Positions 7,094 through 15,965 of a stretch of 38,669 bases of DNA are shown one piece after another. A model generated the notes under the pieces. That model had not been told where the DNA came from. It did not search any database and saw only the letters and a program-made list of their open reading frames with translations. The stretch's first letter is position 1. Every line of letters begins with the position of its first letter. The position numbers and the translations under genes are program-made. The stretch comes from Granulosicoccus sp. (GTDB taxonomy: Bacteria > Pseudomonadota > Gammaproteobacteria > Granulosicoccales > Granulosicoccaceae). The DNA lies in assembly GCA_020627685.1 (NCBI GenBank), contig JAHDGK010000045.1, positions 1 to 38,669 of the forward strand. Reading direction: 5' to 3'.

Positions 7094-8908
7094 ATGTGGC
7101 GAGTAGGATTATCACGTAGGTTGGGGCTTTTCTCAGCCTTCGAAAGGCAGGAAAAAACCTTGATTCAACGACCGCAGGCTATTGCACTTGCGCTGTTAGT
7201 GTCGATGGGTGCTATTAACGCTAACACTCATGCTCAAGGTGTAGAGGGGCCGTCTGCCGGTGCTGAGCCTGATGCCATAGTGAACAATCTATCGCTCACA
7301 GCGCGAATCCTCGGTGGTGGAAACGCTGAAGTGGGTGAATGGCCATCAATGGTGGGCATTGTAATCGCAGGAAATTTTCCGCTGGAAGATCGCTTCTTCT
7401 GCGGTGGCACAGTGGTGGCAGACCGTTGGATCATGACCGCCGCGCATTGTATGTTCGATCCGTTTGGAGCACCGACTCAGCCGGATAGAATTCGCGTGGT
7501 TGCGGGCACCAATGATCTACAGGATCCTAACGCGGTTGAAACGCTCGTAACCAACATCATTGTTCACCCTGACTACGACAGCAACGGTAGTACCTTGCAA
7601 AATGATATTGCCTTGCTTGAACTGGGCGCATCGCTAAGTGCAACGCCAACTCAATTGTTCAGTGGTGAGCCTGAAACCTACAACGGCACGATGGCATTTA
7701 TAGCTGGGTGGGGGGCGACGACAACAGATTCGAGCAGTAACTCGCAGTATCCTACGTTGCTACAAGATGCTTCAGTGCCACTGGTGTCATTGGCGCAGTG
7801 CAACTTGCCGGAATCCTATCAAGGCACTATCACTGAGACCCAGGTATGCGCAGGTTTTCGTCAAGGTGGAATCGATTCTTGTGTGGGCGATAGTGGTGGA
7901 CCGCTTTACATTTTAAATAACGGACAACAGGTGCAAGTGGGTATCACCAGTTTTGGTAATGGCTGCGGATTACCTAATTTCTATGGCGTCTACACAAATG
8001 TATCTGCATTCTTGCCTTGGATGAGTAACTACATTGATGTATCTGGAAACGACGATCAGGACGCTAACACTGGTAACGGATCTGGAACAGGAGCTGCTGG
8101 TTCGGGGGATGGGACTACCTCTAATACGGACGGCGGTGTTACCGTGGGTGGTCGGCGCAAGGGTGGGTCAGTCACTATGGCGGGTTTGCTTGTATTAGGT
8201 CTGTTTACAGTCATGACTCGATCACTAAGCGGGCGACGCAAACATCCTTTGAGCGATATAAGATCGTCTAAAGCCATACTGGCAGCTGGAGCACTAGTGG
8301 TGGTGTCTGGTTGTGCGGCAAACCCGACGCCCGTCATTGGTAGTGATGGAGACACTGTCCAGACAGTTGCAGGAAACGATGTGAAAAAATCGGTAGAGAA
8401 TCAATCTAATGCAAATGTGCTAAACCTCGCCAGCCTGGCGGGTAAGCCTGGTATTAATGAGTTGCTCCTCGGCACCGAGAGAGCTGAGGTCAATCAGCGC
8501 TTACTGGAGGCGGAGTTTTCTGAGCCGACTTGCAGGGCGGAAAAAACCGCTTTGGAAGGCACCGGGCGTTTATTCTTGCGGGAATACTGCGATGCCAAAC
8601 CACGTTCTTATGCCTCGTTGGAAGGCTTGCAAGTGCATAAGCTGTCATTGCAGTTTATTGACAATCAGCTGGTACGGATAGATGCGCACATGGCAAGCGG
8701 TGCAGCCATGGCACTGTCTAAGCAACTGGATATGCAATACGAGCATATGCCCACCGCATCGAGACCCTTTGAATGGCGCTTAGGTGCTAATCATATTCGC
8801 GTGGTGTCAGGTGCCAGCACGCAAAGTGATGAAGCTAGTGGTGTTCTATTGCAAATGATAGACGGGCGCTTAAGCGATAAGCTACCTGCCTTGTTTGCTT
8901 ACCTGTAA
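7094..8908 (+). CDS. Trypsin-like protease fused to lipobox-bearing C-terminal domain
   Basis: 604 residues from the ATG at 7094. A TTG at 7160 with GGCAGGA upstream would give a cleaner signal peptide (IQRPQAIALALLVSMGA, cleavage near THA). The protease domain parallels the previous gene: activation site R71-ILGG, triad H118/D171/S267, and specificity Asp at 261. A Gly/Ser/Thr linker, a GG-rich patch (about 347-358), a helix (362-374) and an RR cluster form a GlyGly-CTERM-like tail. The frame does not stop there. It runs through SSKAILAAGALVVVSGCAAN, a signal-peptidase-II-like lipobox with Cys407, and a further 197-residue domain I cannot name. That domain has LLLGTERAEVNQRL and a LSLQFIDNQLVRIDAHM strand pair, loosely recalling small BamE-like lipoproteins. 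In-frame TTG at 8249 or ATG at 8213 could start the lipoprotein separately, but neither has a clear ribosome site. Confidence 0.85.
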   Translation: MWRVGLSRRLGLFSAFERQEKTLIQRPQAIALALLVSMGAINANTHAQGVEGPSAGAEPDAIVNNLSLTARILGGGNAEVGEWPSMVGIVIAGNFPLEDRFFCGGTVVADRWIMTAAHCMFDPFGAPTQPDRIRVVAGTNDLQDPNAVETLVTNIIVHPDYDSNGSTLQNDIALLELGASLSATPTQLFSGEPETYNGTMAFIAGWGATTTDSSSNSQYPTLLQDASVPLVSLAQCNLPESYQGTITETQVCAGFRQGGIDSCVGDSGGPLYILNNGQQVQVGITSFGNGCGLPNFYGVYTNVSAFLPWMSNYIDVSGNDDQDANTGNGSGTGAAGSGDGTTSNTDGGVTVGGRRKGGSVTMAGLLVLGLFTVMTRSLSGRRKHPLSDIRSSKAILAAGALVVVSGCAANPTPVIGSDGDTVQTVAGNDVKKSVENQSNANVLNLASLAGKPGINELLLGTERAEVNQRLLEAEFSEPTCRAEKTALEGTGRLFLREYCDAKPRSYASLEGLQVHKLSLQFIDNQLVRIDAHMASGAAMALSKQLDMQYEHMPTASRPFEWRLGANHIRVVSGASTQSDEASGVLLQMIDGRLSDKLPALFAYL

Positions 8909-8916
8909 CTCACAAA

Positions 8917-8934
8917 GGTTAAAGCGTATTAACC
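8917..8934. terminator. Weak hairpin between convergent genes
   Basis: GGTTAA-AGCGTA-TTAACC lies in the 35-bp gap between the protease fusion (plus) and phoU (minus). The stem is only 6 bp and the T run on either side is short (three T on the minus side), so it is at best a weak bidirectional terminator. Confidence 0.3.
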
Positions 8935-8943
8935 GTAAAAAGG

Positions 8944-9660
8944 TTAATCCATAATCTCAGAACGAACCTGATCCATGTTGGTATGGCGAATGTCACGACC
9001 CTTAACCAGGTAGACGACATACTCACAAATATTCACTGAGTGATCGCCAACACGTTCCAGTGCCCGCGCACACCAAGTAACCTTAAACAGTTTAGAAGCC
9101 TGTCTAGGATCTTCCACAAGGTGTGTAGAGAGCAATCTTTCCAGCGTTTCATATTCTCTATTGACGTCTTCGTCGCGTTGAGCGATTCGCAGTGCTGCTT
9201 CAACATCCAATCGGGCGAAAGCATCCAGTGAATCGCGAAGCATCGACTTAACAAGTTCGCCTAAGTGACGTAGTTCTTTTCGGTAACTGGGTGTTTCTTT
9301 AGAGATCTTAGTGAGATCACGTGAGAAGCGCCCAAGCTTCTCAGCTTCGTCACCAATACGCTCTAGGTCTGTAATGACCTTGATGACCGTAACGATGAGG
9401 CGTAAATCGCTAGCAGCTGGCTGGCGTCTGGCCAATACCTGAGTGCATTCTTCGTCAATCTCAACTTCCAGTTTATTGACTTCGAAGTCACGTTCAGAGA
9501 CTTGAGCGGCTAAATCGTTATCAGCCTCTAGTAGTGCAGTCAGACCATTGGTGACTTGTTGTTCAACAAGGCCACCCATAGTGAGTACCTTGTTGCGAAT
9601 ATCTTCCAGCTCTTTGTTGAACTGATGTGAGATATGTTGATCAAGGTGCAGCTTGTCCAT
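8944..9660 (-). CDS. phoU: PhoU phosphate signalling regulator
   Basis: 238 residues, full length for PhoU, built of two three-helix bundles. Family landmarks are HISHQFNKELEDIRNKVLTMGG at the N terminus, DLRLIVTVIKVITDLERIGDEAE (first metal-binding E/D-rich repeat), and the matching second repeat CARALERVGDHSVNICEYVVYLV. PhoU is a cytoplasmic peripheral protein. It links the PstSCAB transporter to the PhoR kinase and keeps the Pho regulon off when phosphate is ample. It is the last gene of the pst operon, 15 bp after pstB. The order pstB-phoU is the usual one. Confidence 0.97.
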   Translation of the reverse strand: MDKLHLDQHISHQFNKELEDIRNKVLTMGGLVEQQVTNGLTALLEADNDLAAQVSERDFEVNKLEVEIDEECTQVLARRQPAASDLRLIVTVIKVITDLERIGDEAEKLGRFSRDLTKISKETPSYRKELRHLGELVKSMLRDSLDAFARLDVEAALRIAQRDEDVNREYETLERLLSTHLVEDPRQASKLFKVTWCARALERVGDHSVNICEYVVYLVKGRDIRHTNMDQVRSEIMD

Positions 9661-9675
9661 GATGGTTACTCTAAG

Positions 9676-10554
9676 TTAGCCGAAACGGCCGGTGATGTAG
9701 TTTTCAGTAAGCTCGTGCTGTGGGTTGGTAAACACCGCATTGGTGTCGTCAACCTCAACGAGTTTGCCTAGGTGAAAGTAGGCTGTTCTTTGTGATACTC
9801 GAGCGGCTTGTTGCATTGAATGAGTCACTATTGCGATGGCAAAGTTCTCACGAAGTTCATCAATAAGCTCTTCAATACGAGCCGTCGCAATAGGGTCCAA
9901 GGCAGAGCAAGGCTCATCCATTAAAATAACTTCCGGACTCACTGCGATAGTTCTGGCGATACACAACCGTTGCTGTTGTCCGCCAGACAGACTGGTGCCT
10001 GGGGCATCAATTCTGTCTTTCACTTCGTCGTATAAACCGGCTTTTCGTAAGCTATCGACGACAATGTCATCGAGTTCTGCACGGTTGCTTGCCAGGCCGT
10101 GTATGCGAGGACCATACGCAACGTTGTCATAGATCGACTTTGCAAACGGGTTGGGTTTTTGGAAAACCATACCTACCCGGGCTCGGAGTAGCACGGGGTC
10201 TAGATCTGCACCATAGAGATCTTCGCCGTCTAGTGACATCTGACCCGTGACCCGGCAGGTGGGGATAGTGTCGTTCATACGGTTTAAACACCGCAGGAAC
10301 GTGGATTTTCCGCAACCGGAGGGGCCGATCATGGCGATGACTTCGTTTTGACCGATATCGAGGTCAACATCGAAGATGGCCTGTTTCTCACCGTAAAACA
10401 CATTGACGTTGCGCGTCTGCATTTTAGGGTTTTCAACGGTGGGCGTGCCCACTGTTTCGGTGAGTTTGTCGAAAGCTTCCTGAGCTGTGTCTGGCACGGA
10501 CGTAACCTTATCAGTGGGTTTATTGAGTATATCGCTTGCTGCTAGAGTATTCAT
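9676..10554 (-). CDS. pstB: Phosphate ABC transporter ATPase PstB
   Basis: 292 residues from the ATG at 10554. A perfect AGGAG, lying directly after the pstA stop codon (TAGGAG), decides this start over an in-frame TTG at 10572. Walker A is GPSGCGKST, the Q-loop is FQKPNPF, the ABC signature is LSGGQQQR, Walker B is [12 protein letters not shown] and the switch His is in IVTHSMQQA. About 45 residues precede the ABC core ([16 protein letters not shown]), a longer leader than E. coli PstB has. It energises phosphate uptake through PstC/PstA at the inner-membrane inner face. Coupled to pstA by start/stop proximity. Confidence 0.97.
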   Translation of the reverse strand: MNTLAASDILNKPTDKVTSVPDTAQEAFDKLTETVGTPTVENPKMQTRNVNVFYGEKQAIFDVDLDIGQNEVIAMIGPSGCGKSTFLRCLNRMNDTIPTCRVTGQMSLDGEDLYGADLDPVLLRARVGMVFQKPNPFAKSIYDNVAYGPRIHGLASNRAELDDIVVDSLRKAGLYDEVKDRIDAPGTSLSGGQQQRLCIARTIAVSPEVILMDEPCSALDPIATARIEELIDELRENFAIAIVTHSMQQAARVSQRTAYFHLGKLVEVDDTNAVFTNPQHELTENYITGRFG

Positions 10555-10565
10555 AGTTATCGCTC

Positions 10566-11870
10566 CTACCAACGACGTTCGAACCGTTTTCTAAGCAAAA
10601 CGGCAATGGCGTTCATGAGGATCAGAAACACGAGTAAGACCATGATTGCTGCAGAGGTTTTTTCCATAAATGCGCGTTCAGGGCTATCGGCCCAGAGGAA
10701 CACTTGAACTGGCAGTACGGTTGCTGCATCGGTAACAGATGCGGGAATATCGACAATGAACGCCACCATCCCGATCATCAGAAGCGGGGCGGTTTCACCC
10801 AAAGCCTGAGCTAGACCGATAATAGTACCGGTGAGAATGCCTGGCATGGCCAAGGGTAGAACGTGGTGAGTGACTACCTGTAAAGGAGAGGCTCCCAAAC
10901 CTCGGGCGGCTTCTCTTATTGACGGTGGTACCGCTTTTAAGGCTGCCCGGCTTGAAATAATGATAGTTGGCAGTGTCATAAGGCTTAACACAATACCCCC
11001 CACGACTGGCGCGGATCTAGGTAGGTGAAAAAAGTTTATAAACACCGCTAAGCCCAATAAACCGAAAACGATCGAGGGCACTGCGGCCAAATTATTGATG
11101 TTGACTTCGACGATATCAGTCCAGCGGTTTTGCGGCGCGAACTCTTCAAGGTATATGGCAGCGGCTACCGCAATAGGGAAGGACAACGCAAAGGTAATGA
11201 GTAGGGTAAACGCGGAACCCATGAGTGCTGCGCGTATACCGGCTAGCTCTGGTTCGCGTGAATCGCCGTTTTCGAAAAACGTGCTGTTGAAGCGTACGTC
11301 AAACTCTCCAGCATCTTGCATATCTTTGGCCCAGGCAATTTGATTATCACTAAGGCGAGTAACAAGGCTGTCAGGATTAGTTAAGTCTGCTTTGGACTTG
11401 ATGACGGCGCTCAATTCATCATCGGCCATGAACCACATGCTCACGTCTGTGCCGATAACGGCCGGGTTTTCAATCAAAAGGTCAAATAAGTCGTATTGAG
11501 CCCCTGTACTGATGAGGCCGTAGAGTTCTTTCTTCTCTTTACGTTTTTTAACGTCCGGAAAGCGCTCTCTCATTGAAGACTTGATAACGCCTGAGAAATT
11601 TGCCTTTCTAAGTTCATCCCGCGTTGCATTTTCAGGAATACCCAAAGCATCAGCGGTCAAGGATACGTCTAATTTGACATAGGTTTGGGTGAACGCTGGA
11701 AGCCCTTTGCTGACGATACTGGCCAGCAATATAAATAAGAAAGCAATGCTGGCACTGATGGCAAATATGCCGTAGAACTTAAACCGTTTCTCCGCAGCGT
11801 AACGCTTTGTTAGAGACGCTTTTACACGTTCAGTGGTCGCAGAGGACGATGTCTTTTCAAGCGCGCTCAT
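10566..11870 (-). CDS. pstA: Phosphate ABC transporter permease PstA (long form)
   Basis: 434 residues, against about 296 for E. coli PstA. The extra length is N-terminal. After a first helix (about residues 35-55) comes a roughly 140-residue extracytoplasmic domain, the kind of extension known as DUF3333 in PstA proteins. The canonical permease core starts near residue 210, with further helices and the [20 protein letters not shown] coupling loop (EAA motif) that contacts PstB. The C terminus has [20 protein letters not shown]. Its ATG overlaps the pstC stop by four bases (ATGA), implying translational coupling. It forms the membrane channel for phosphate with PstC. Confidence 0.95.
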   Translation of the reverse strand: MSALEKTSSSATTERVKASLTKRYAAEKRFKFYGIFAISASIAFLFILLASIVSKGLPAFTQTYVKLDVSLTADALGIPENATRDELRKANFSGVIKSSMRERFPDVKKRKEKKELYGLISTGAQYDLFDLLIENPAVIGTDVSMWFMADDELSAVIKSKADLTNPDSLVTRLSDNQIAWAKDMQDAGEFDVRFNSTFFENGDSREPELAGIRAALMGSAFTLLITFALSFPIAVAAAIYLEEFAPQNRWTDIVEVNINNLAAVPSIVFGLLGLAVFINFFHLPRSAPVVGGIVLSLMTLPTIIISSRAALKAVPPSIREAARGLGASPLQVVTHHVLPLAMPGILTGTIIGLAQALGETAPLLMIGMVAFIVDIPASVTDAATVLPVQVFLWADSPERAFMEKTSAAIMVLLVFLILMNAIAVLLRKRFERRW

Positions 11871-13255
11871 TCGTATTGCTCCCGGTATTTACGCACCACA
11901 TGCAAGGCTATAACGTTCAGGCAGAGTGTCACGACAAACAGCATTAATCCGAGAGCAAATGCTGCTAACGTTTTCGCACTGTCGAATTCCTGGTCACCGG
12001 TAAGTAGAGTGACTATTTGCACGGTGACCGTGGTGACAGCCTCTAGCGGATTCGCGGTCATGTTGGCAGCGAGTCCTGCAGCCATCACAACAATCATGGT
12101 CTCCCCGATAGCGCGGGATACCGCGAGTAGCACACCACCCACAATGCCCGGCAGTGCTGCGGGTATGACAACTTTACGTACCGTTTCTGATTTGGTTGCA
12201 CCTAGTCCGAACGAGCCGTCTCTCATGGCCTGCGGTACGGCAGTAATGACATCATCGGATAAGGATGAGACAAACGGAATAATCATGATTCCCATGACAG
12301 CACCCGCTGCCAGCGCACTTTCTGAAGAGACGCTTAGCCCAATGGATTCGCCTAGGCGTCTAAGTGCCGGTGCAACGGTAAGTGCTGCAAAAAAACCGTA
12401 AACAACCGTTGGAATACCGGCCAGTATTTCCAATAAGGGCTTTGCAATATTTCTAACTCGTCGGGAGGCATACTCGGCAAGGTAAATGGCCGACATAAGT
12501 CCAAAGGGCACAGCCACTAACATGGCGATAAACGATATGAGCAATGTTCCTAAAAATAAGGGCACTGCGCCGAATGAACCGGAGGCGCCGACCTGATCTG
12601 CTCGGATGGCGGTTTGCGGGCTCCATTTAGTACCGAATATAAAGTCTAAAAAGCCCACTTGTTGAAAAAAACGTGCAGATTCAAACAACACAGAAAACAC
12701 AATGCCGACGGTCGTTAGAATCGCAAGTGATGCACAGCTGACTAAAAAGAAATTAACGATTCTTTCAACTTTATGACGTGCACGTGTTTGAGGATGTATT
12801 TTTTTCAATGCAATGACGGCACCGATAATGGCGACGACCAATGCGAGAACGAATAAGGCAAGAGAGCTTGTGCTGCGAAGATTAGTCAGTCGCTCTGCTG
12901 CAATCTTTTTCTCGGCGTCAGTGACGGCTGAAAGCTTATCGCTATCAACAATATTTCCGATATCGTTTTTATAGAGTTCAACAGCTTTCTCACCACCGTC
13001 TAAAACGGTTTGTGGAATAGCCGTGTCCAGCATGTTGCTGATTAATGAAGGTTCTAATAATTTCCAGCCGATGATGACGGCTAAGGCAGGTAATGCACAC
13101 CAAAGTGCCACCATCATGCCGTAGTGGCTGGGAAGAGAGTGCAGTGTTTTAACTCCGCCGTTACCTTTGGCTATCGCGTACGCGCGGCTTCTACCATAGA
13201 CAAAGGATGCGAGTCCTAGTCCTATAGTGAGTAGAAATAGCGTGGTCGTTGACAT
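11867..13255 (-). CDS. pstC: Phosphate ABC transporter permease PstC (long form)
   Basis: 462 residues, about 140 more than E. coli PstC. The N-terminal third has a helix at 1-20, a second near 50-65, an extracytoplasmic stretch and a third helix (ALFVLALVVAIIGAVIALKK). The permease core follows: GTLLISFIAMLVAVPFGL, IYLAEYASRRVRN, the LEILAGIPTVVYGFFA block typical of PstC, and the coupling loop MRDGSFGLGATKSETVRKV. The paired enlargement of PstC and PstA suggests that their extra domains work together, perhaps at the periplasmic face docking PstS; this is inference. It lies downstream of pstS across a terminator hairpin, so it is probably made at a lower level than PstS. Confidence 0.95.
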   Translation of the reverse strand: MSTTTLFLLTIGLGLASFVYGRSRAYAIAKGNGGVKTLHSLPSHYGMMVALWCALPALAVIIGWKLLEPSLISNMLDTAIPQTVLDGGEKAVELYKNDIGNIVDSDKLSAVTDAEKKIAAERLTNLRSTSSLALFVLALVVAIIGAVIALKKIHPQTRARHKVERIVNFFLVSCASLAILTTVGIVFSVLFESARFFQQVGFLDFIFGTKWSPQTAIRADQVGASGSFGAVPLFLGTLLISFIAMLVAVPFGLMSAIYLAEYASRRVRNIAKPLLEILAGIPTVVYGFFAALTVAPALRRLGESIGLSVSSESALAAGAVMGIMIIPFVSSLSDDVITAVPQAMRDGSFGLGATKSETVRKVVIPAALPGIVGGVLLAVSRAIGETMIVVMAAGLAANMTANPLEAVTTVTVQIVTLLTGDQEFDSAKTLAAFALGLMLFVVTLCLNVIALHVVRKYREQYE

Positions 13256-13288
13256 AGTTGTGTTGCCTAGCTCTGCCTAAAACATACG

Positions 13289-13325
13289 AAAAAGGGTCCT
13301 GCTTCAATTTATGAAGCAGGACCCT
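13289..13325 (-). terminator. Intercistronic terminator between pstS and pstC
   Basis: A perfect 14-bp stem (13293-13306 with 13312-13325) with a 5-nt loop. On the minus strand it is followed by TTTTT, which makes it a strong intrinsic terminator. It sits after pstS but inside the pst operon, so read-through must be partial. The usual outcome is much more PstS binding protein than permease. Confidence 0.9.
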
Positions 13326-13351
13326 GTTCCGGCCGAATTGAATCCTAGTTT

Positions 13352-14386
13352 TTACTGAAGATTCAATTTTTCCAGATTGCTAACTGCTGTGCCGATCTCT
13401 GAGCGCAAATCATCATCTAAAGGAATCATACCTTTGTCCGCCAGATAACCGTCTTCGCCCCATGCTTGCTCGTTGGTGAACTCAGCCAAGTATTCCTCGA
13501 TACCCGGTACCGTGCCCACGTGCTGAGCTTTAACATAGAAGTATAACGGACGCGAGATGATGTAGTCGCCATCGGCAATAGCATCGAAGTCAGCCGTGTA
13601 GCCATCTATGATTGAGCTTTGTACTTTATCTGAGTTTTGCTCTAGGAAGCTGAAACCGAAAATACCTAAGGCATTAGGGTTAGCTTCTAATTTCTGAACA
13701 ATCAGATTGTCGTTTTCACCGGCTTCCACATAAGCGCCATCTTCACGCATGGTGTGGCAAACCGATTTGAATTCGTTTTTATCCAACGCTTTTACTGAAG
13801 GAAACTGCTCGCAACCGCCTTCCATCGCCAGCTCTACAAACGCGTCTCGAGTACCCGATGTTGGAGGAGGGCCAAGCACTTCGATATCCACTGCCGGAAG
13901 CGCAGGGTTAATCTCGGACCATAGTTTGTAAGGATTCTCGATAAGCTCGTCTGCGTTGGCAGGATTGGGTACTGTTTTAGCAAGAGCCAGATACAGATCT
14001 TTAACACCCATATCGTATTGCGTTGAATTAACTGAATTGGCGACTGCGATGCCGTCGAATCCGATTAGGACTTCCACGATGTCAGTAACACCGTTTGCCT
14101 GGCAAGATTCAAATTCACTGACTTTCATTCTTCGAGAAGCATTCGTTACGTCAGGTGTCTGCACGCCAATGCCTGAGCAGAATAATTTAAAGCCACCACC
14201 AGAACCTGTTGATTCAATTTTTGGCGTGCTGAAATCTGTGGTTTTACCGAATCGCTCTGCAACAACAGTTGCGAAAGGATAAACGGTTGAAGACCCGACG
14301 ATGCTGATACTGTCGCGGGCAAAGGCTGCTGACGAGAATGCACTTGCCAGAACAGCTGAACTCAATACTAAAGTAGTCTTATTCAT
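13352..14386 (-). CDS. pstS: Periplasmic phosphate-binding protein PstS
   Basis: 344 residues with a clear Sec signal peptide (MNKTTLVLSSAVLASAFSSA, cleavage after AFA). The mature start RDSISIVGSSTVYPFATVVA carries the phosphate-binding Ser/Thr loop. A second ligand loop is STGSGGGFKLFC and a third is VLGPPPTSGTRDAF. It resembles the long PstS type that several marine bacteria use, with Cys pairs (C70-region FCSGIG, CQANG). It captures periplasmic phosphate and hands it to PstCA. It is the first gene of the pst operon, preceded by a Pho box (14444-14461) and followed by an intercistronic terminator. Confidence 0.96.
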   Translation of the reverse strand: MNKTTLVLSSAVLASAFSSAAFARDSISIVGSSTVYPFATVVAERFGKTTDFSTPKIESTGSGGGFKLFCSGIGVQTPDVTNASRRMKVSEFESCQANGVTDIVEVLIGFDGIAVANSVNSTQYDMGVKDLYLALAKTVPNPANADELIENPYKLWSEINPALPAVDIEVLGPPPTSGTRDAFVELAMEGGCEQFPSVKALDKNEFKSVCHTMREDGAYVEAGENDNLIVQKLEANPNALGIFGFSFLEQNSDKVQSSIIDGYTADFDAIADGDYIISRPLYFYVKAQHVGTVPGIEEYLAEFTNEQAWGEDGYLADKGMIPLDDDLRSEIGTAVSNLEKLNLQ

Positions 14387-14427
14387 GATCAGTTTTTGCT
14401 AAATGAGGCGTTTGAATTGACAGGCGC

Positions 14428-14461
14428 AGTATCGGGTTCGTATGTGACGCGAATATGACAA
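14428..14461 (-). promoter_or_regulatory. Pho box and -10 of pstS
   Basis: On the minus strand TTGTCAT (14461-14455), four bases, then GCGTCAC (14450-14444) match the PhoB site of two 7-mers (consensus CTGTCAT) spaced by four. Ten bases further is GATACT (14433-14428), a fair -10. The Pho box thus replaces the -35, the standard geometry of PhoB-activated promoters. It lies 58-75 bp before the pstS ATG. Confidence 0.8.
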
Positions 14462-14534
14462 AACCGTCTTATTCGTACCGAAGTGTGAATTGATGCGATT
14501 TTTCCTTGCGCTCTCCTTTAAGAAAGCGTCTAAG

Positions 14535-15854
14535 TTACTGATTTGCAGCGGAATCGTAAGTAACAGACCGAGAGGCGGGAAAGGTAATAGTGAATACAGA
14601 ACCCGTTCCGGGGGTACTGCTTATGTTGAGTACACCACCATGGCGCTGCGCAGCATGTTTCACAATCGCGAGCCCTAAACCGGTACCGCCGGCATCGCGT
14701 GACCGGCTTGCATCAACCCGGTAGAACCGCTCGCTAAGTCTGGACAAGTGACGCGCTTCAATGCCCGGGCCGTTGTCAGATACGGAATATCGGGGAGAGC
14801 CTTCATGATCGGTATCCCAGACCACCTGTATTTTGGTGCCGGGATCGGTATAGCGAACTGCATTGGTAAGCAGGTTATTGAACGCACTGTAAAGTTCAGA
14901 TTCAGAGCCCATCAGCTGTAATGAGGGGTCAACTTGAATCGTTATTTGATGATCGGCAGATATCTCGTTTAACGGAGCAATCATGGATTCGATCATGTTT
15001 GAGACATTCACAACAGTCCCTTCGCTTTTGCCGAGCAAATTGCCTTCGAGTTTTGAAAGCTGAAGAAGGTCTTCCACAATGCCGCGCATACGGTCTGACT
15101 GGACCGTGATTTGGTCAAGAGAGTTCAACGTCTCTTCATCCATGTTGGAATCATCGCGCAGCATTTCTAAGTAGCCGCGAATAACGGTTAAAGGCGTCCG
15201 GAGCTCGTGAGAAACATCTGCGACAAACACCTTGCGCATCTCACGCACTTGAACTCGTTGGGTGATGTCGGCGGCAATCAAGACTTTCATGTGCTTGCCG
15301 GTGCGAACTTTTCTTACCGCAAGTACTTTTTCGTGCGCCACAGGTCCGGGTATTTCAAGTTCTTCAGCGCCTTCCTCGGAATGCAGGAACTCTCGAAACT
15401 CAGGTATCCGGATCAGGTTGTCTATGCGCTGACCTTTGTCTCTGTCTGGATGGATATTTAGAAGATTGAGAGCCGCCGCATTAGACCATCGAATTTCATG
15501 ATCCTCCGATAGGACCACTGTCGCATCAGGCAGATCAGAGGCCAGCGAATTGAACTGTGCCAGGGTGCTGCGATAACGGTTCTTTTGCTTGCGACTGTAT
15601 TTTTTTTCCCGGTGAACCAGCTGCACAATCTCGTCGCTGAGGCCGGTGGTCGGCGGAGCTTCAGAGGGTTTGGCACCGGCGCTGAGCCAGCTGACCAGCG
15701 CGTTCATGCGTAAAAGCAGCCATGCCACGTAGCAAGCCAAGTAAATCACCACGCCGATTGCCGGGGCGCCGAGCGCGAAGCCTATGAGTAAAACGCCAAT
15801 GAACCCGGCGACCACCCAGCTAATCTCGCTTCGGAGGCTAGGTGACAACTTCAT
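14535..15854 (-). CDS. phoR: Phosphate regulon sensor kinase PhoR
   Basis: 439 residues. Two close N-terminal helices (about 13-30 and 32-48) with almost no periplasmic loop, as is usual for PhoR. A PAS-like region follows (LPDATVVLSEDHEIRWSNAA, about 110-190). The HisKA box FVADVSHELRTPLTVIRGYL has the phosphorylated His216. The ATPase domain has the N box NNLLTNAVRYTDPG, the G1 box DNGPGI, the F box ERFYRVD and the G2 box GGTGLGLAIVKH. It phosphorylates PhoB when phosphate is short, under control of Pst/PhoU. It lies 111 bp after phoB on the same strand and just before pstS. Confidence 0.96.
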   Translation of the reverse strand: MKLSPSLRSEISWVVAGFIGVLLIGFALGAPAIGVVIYLACYVAWLLLRMNALVSWLSAGAKPSEAPPTTGLSDEIVQLVHREKKYSRKQKNRYRSTLAQFNSLASDLPDATVVLSEDHEIRWSNAAALNLLNIHPDRDKGQRIDNLIRIPEFREFLHSEEGAEELEIPGPVAHEKVLAVRKVRTGKHMKVLIAADITQRVQVREMRKVFVADVSHELRTPLTVIRGYLEMLRDDSNMDEETLNSLDQITVQSDRMRGIVEDLLQLSKLEGNLLGKSEGTVVNVSNMIESMIAPLNEISADHQITIQVDPSLQLMGSESELYSAFNNLLTNAVRYTDPGTKIQVVWDTDHEGSPRYSVSDNGPGIEARHLSRLSERFYRVDASRSRDAGGTGLGLAIVKHAAQRHGGVLNISSTPGTGSVFTITFPASRSVTYDSAANQ

Positions 15855-15965
15855 CTTATAGGGGAGTAGGCCAGCATGCGTGCATCATACCGATTCCAGT
15901 TGGAAATCGGGGCAGGCTAGAGGCGAATATGGGCTAAGGACTCTCGTTTATTAGGAAAAGCGGAA

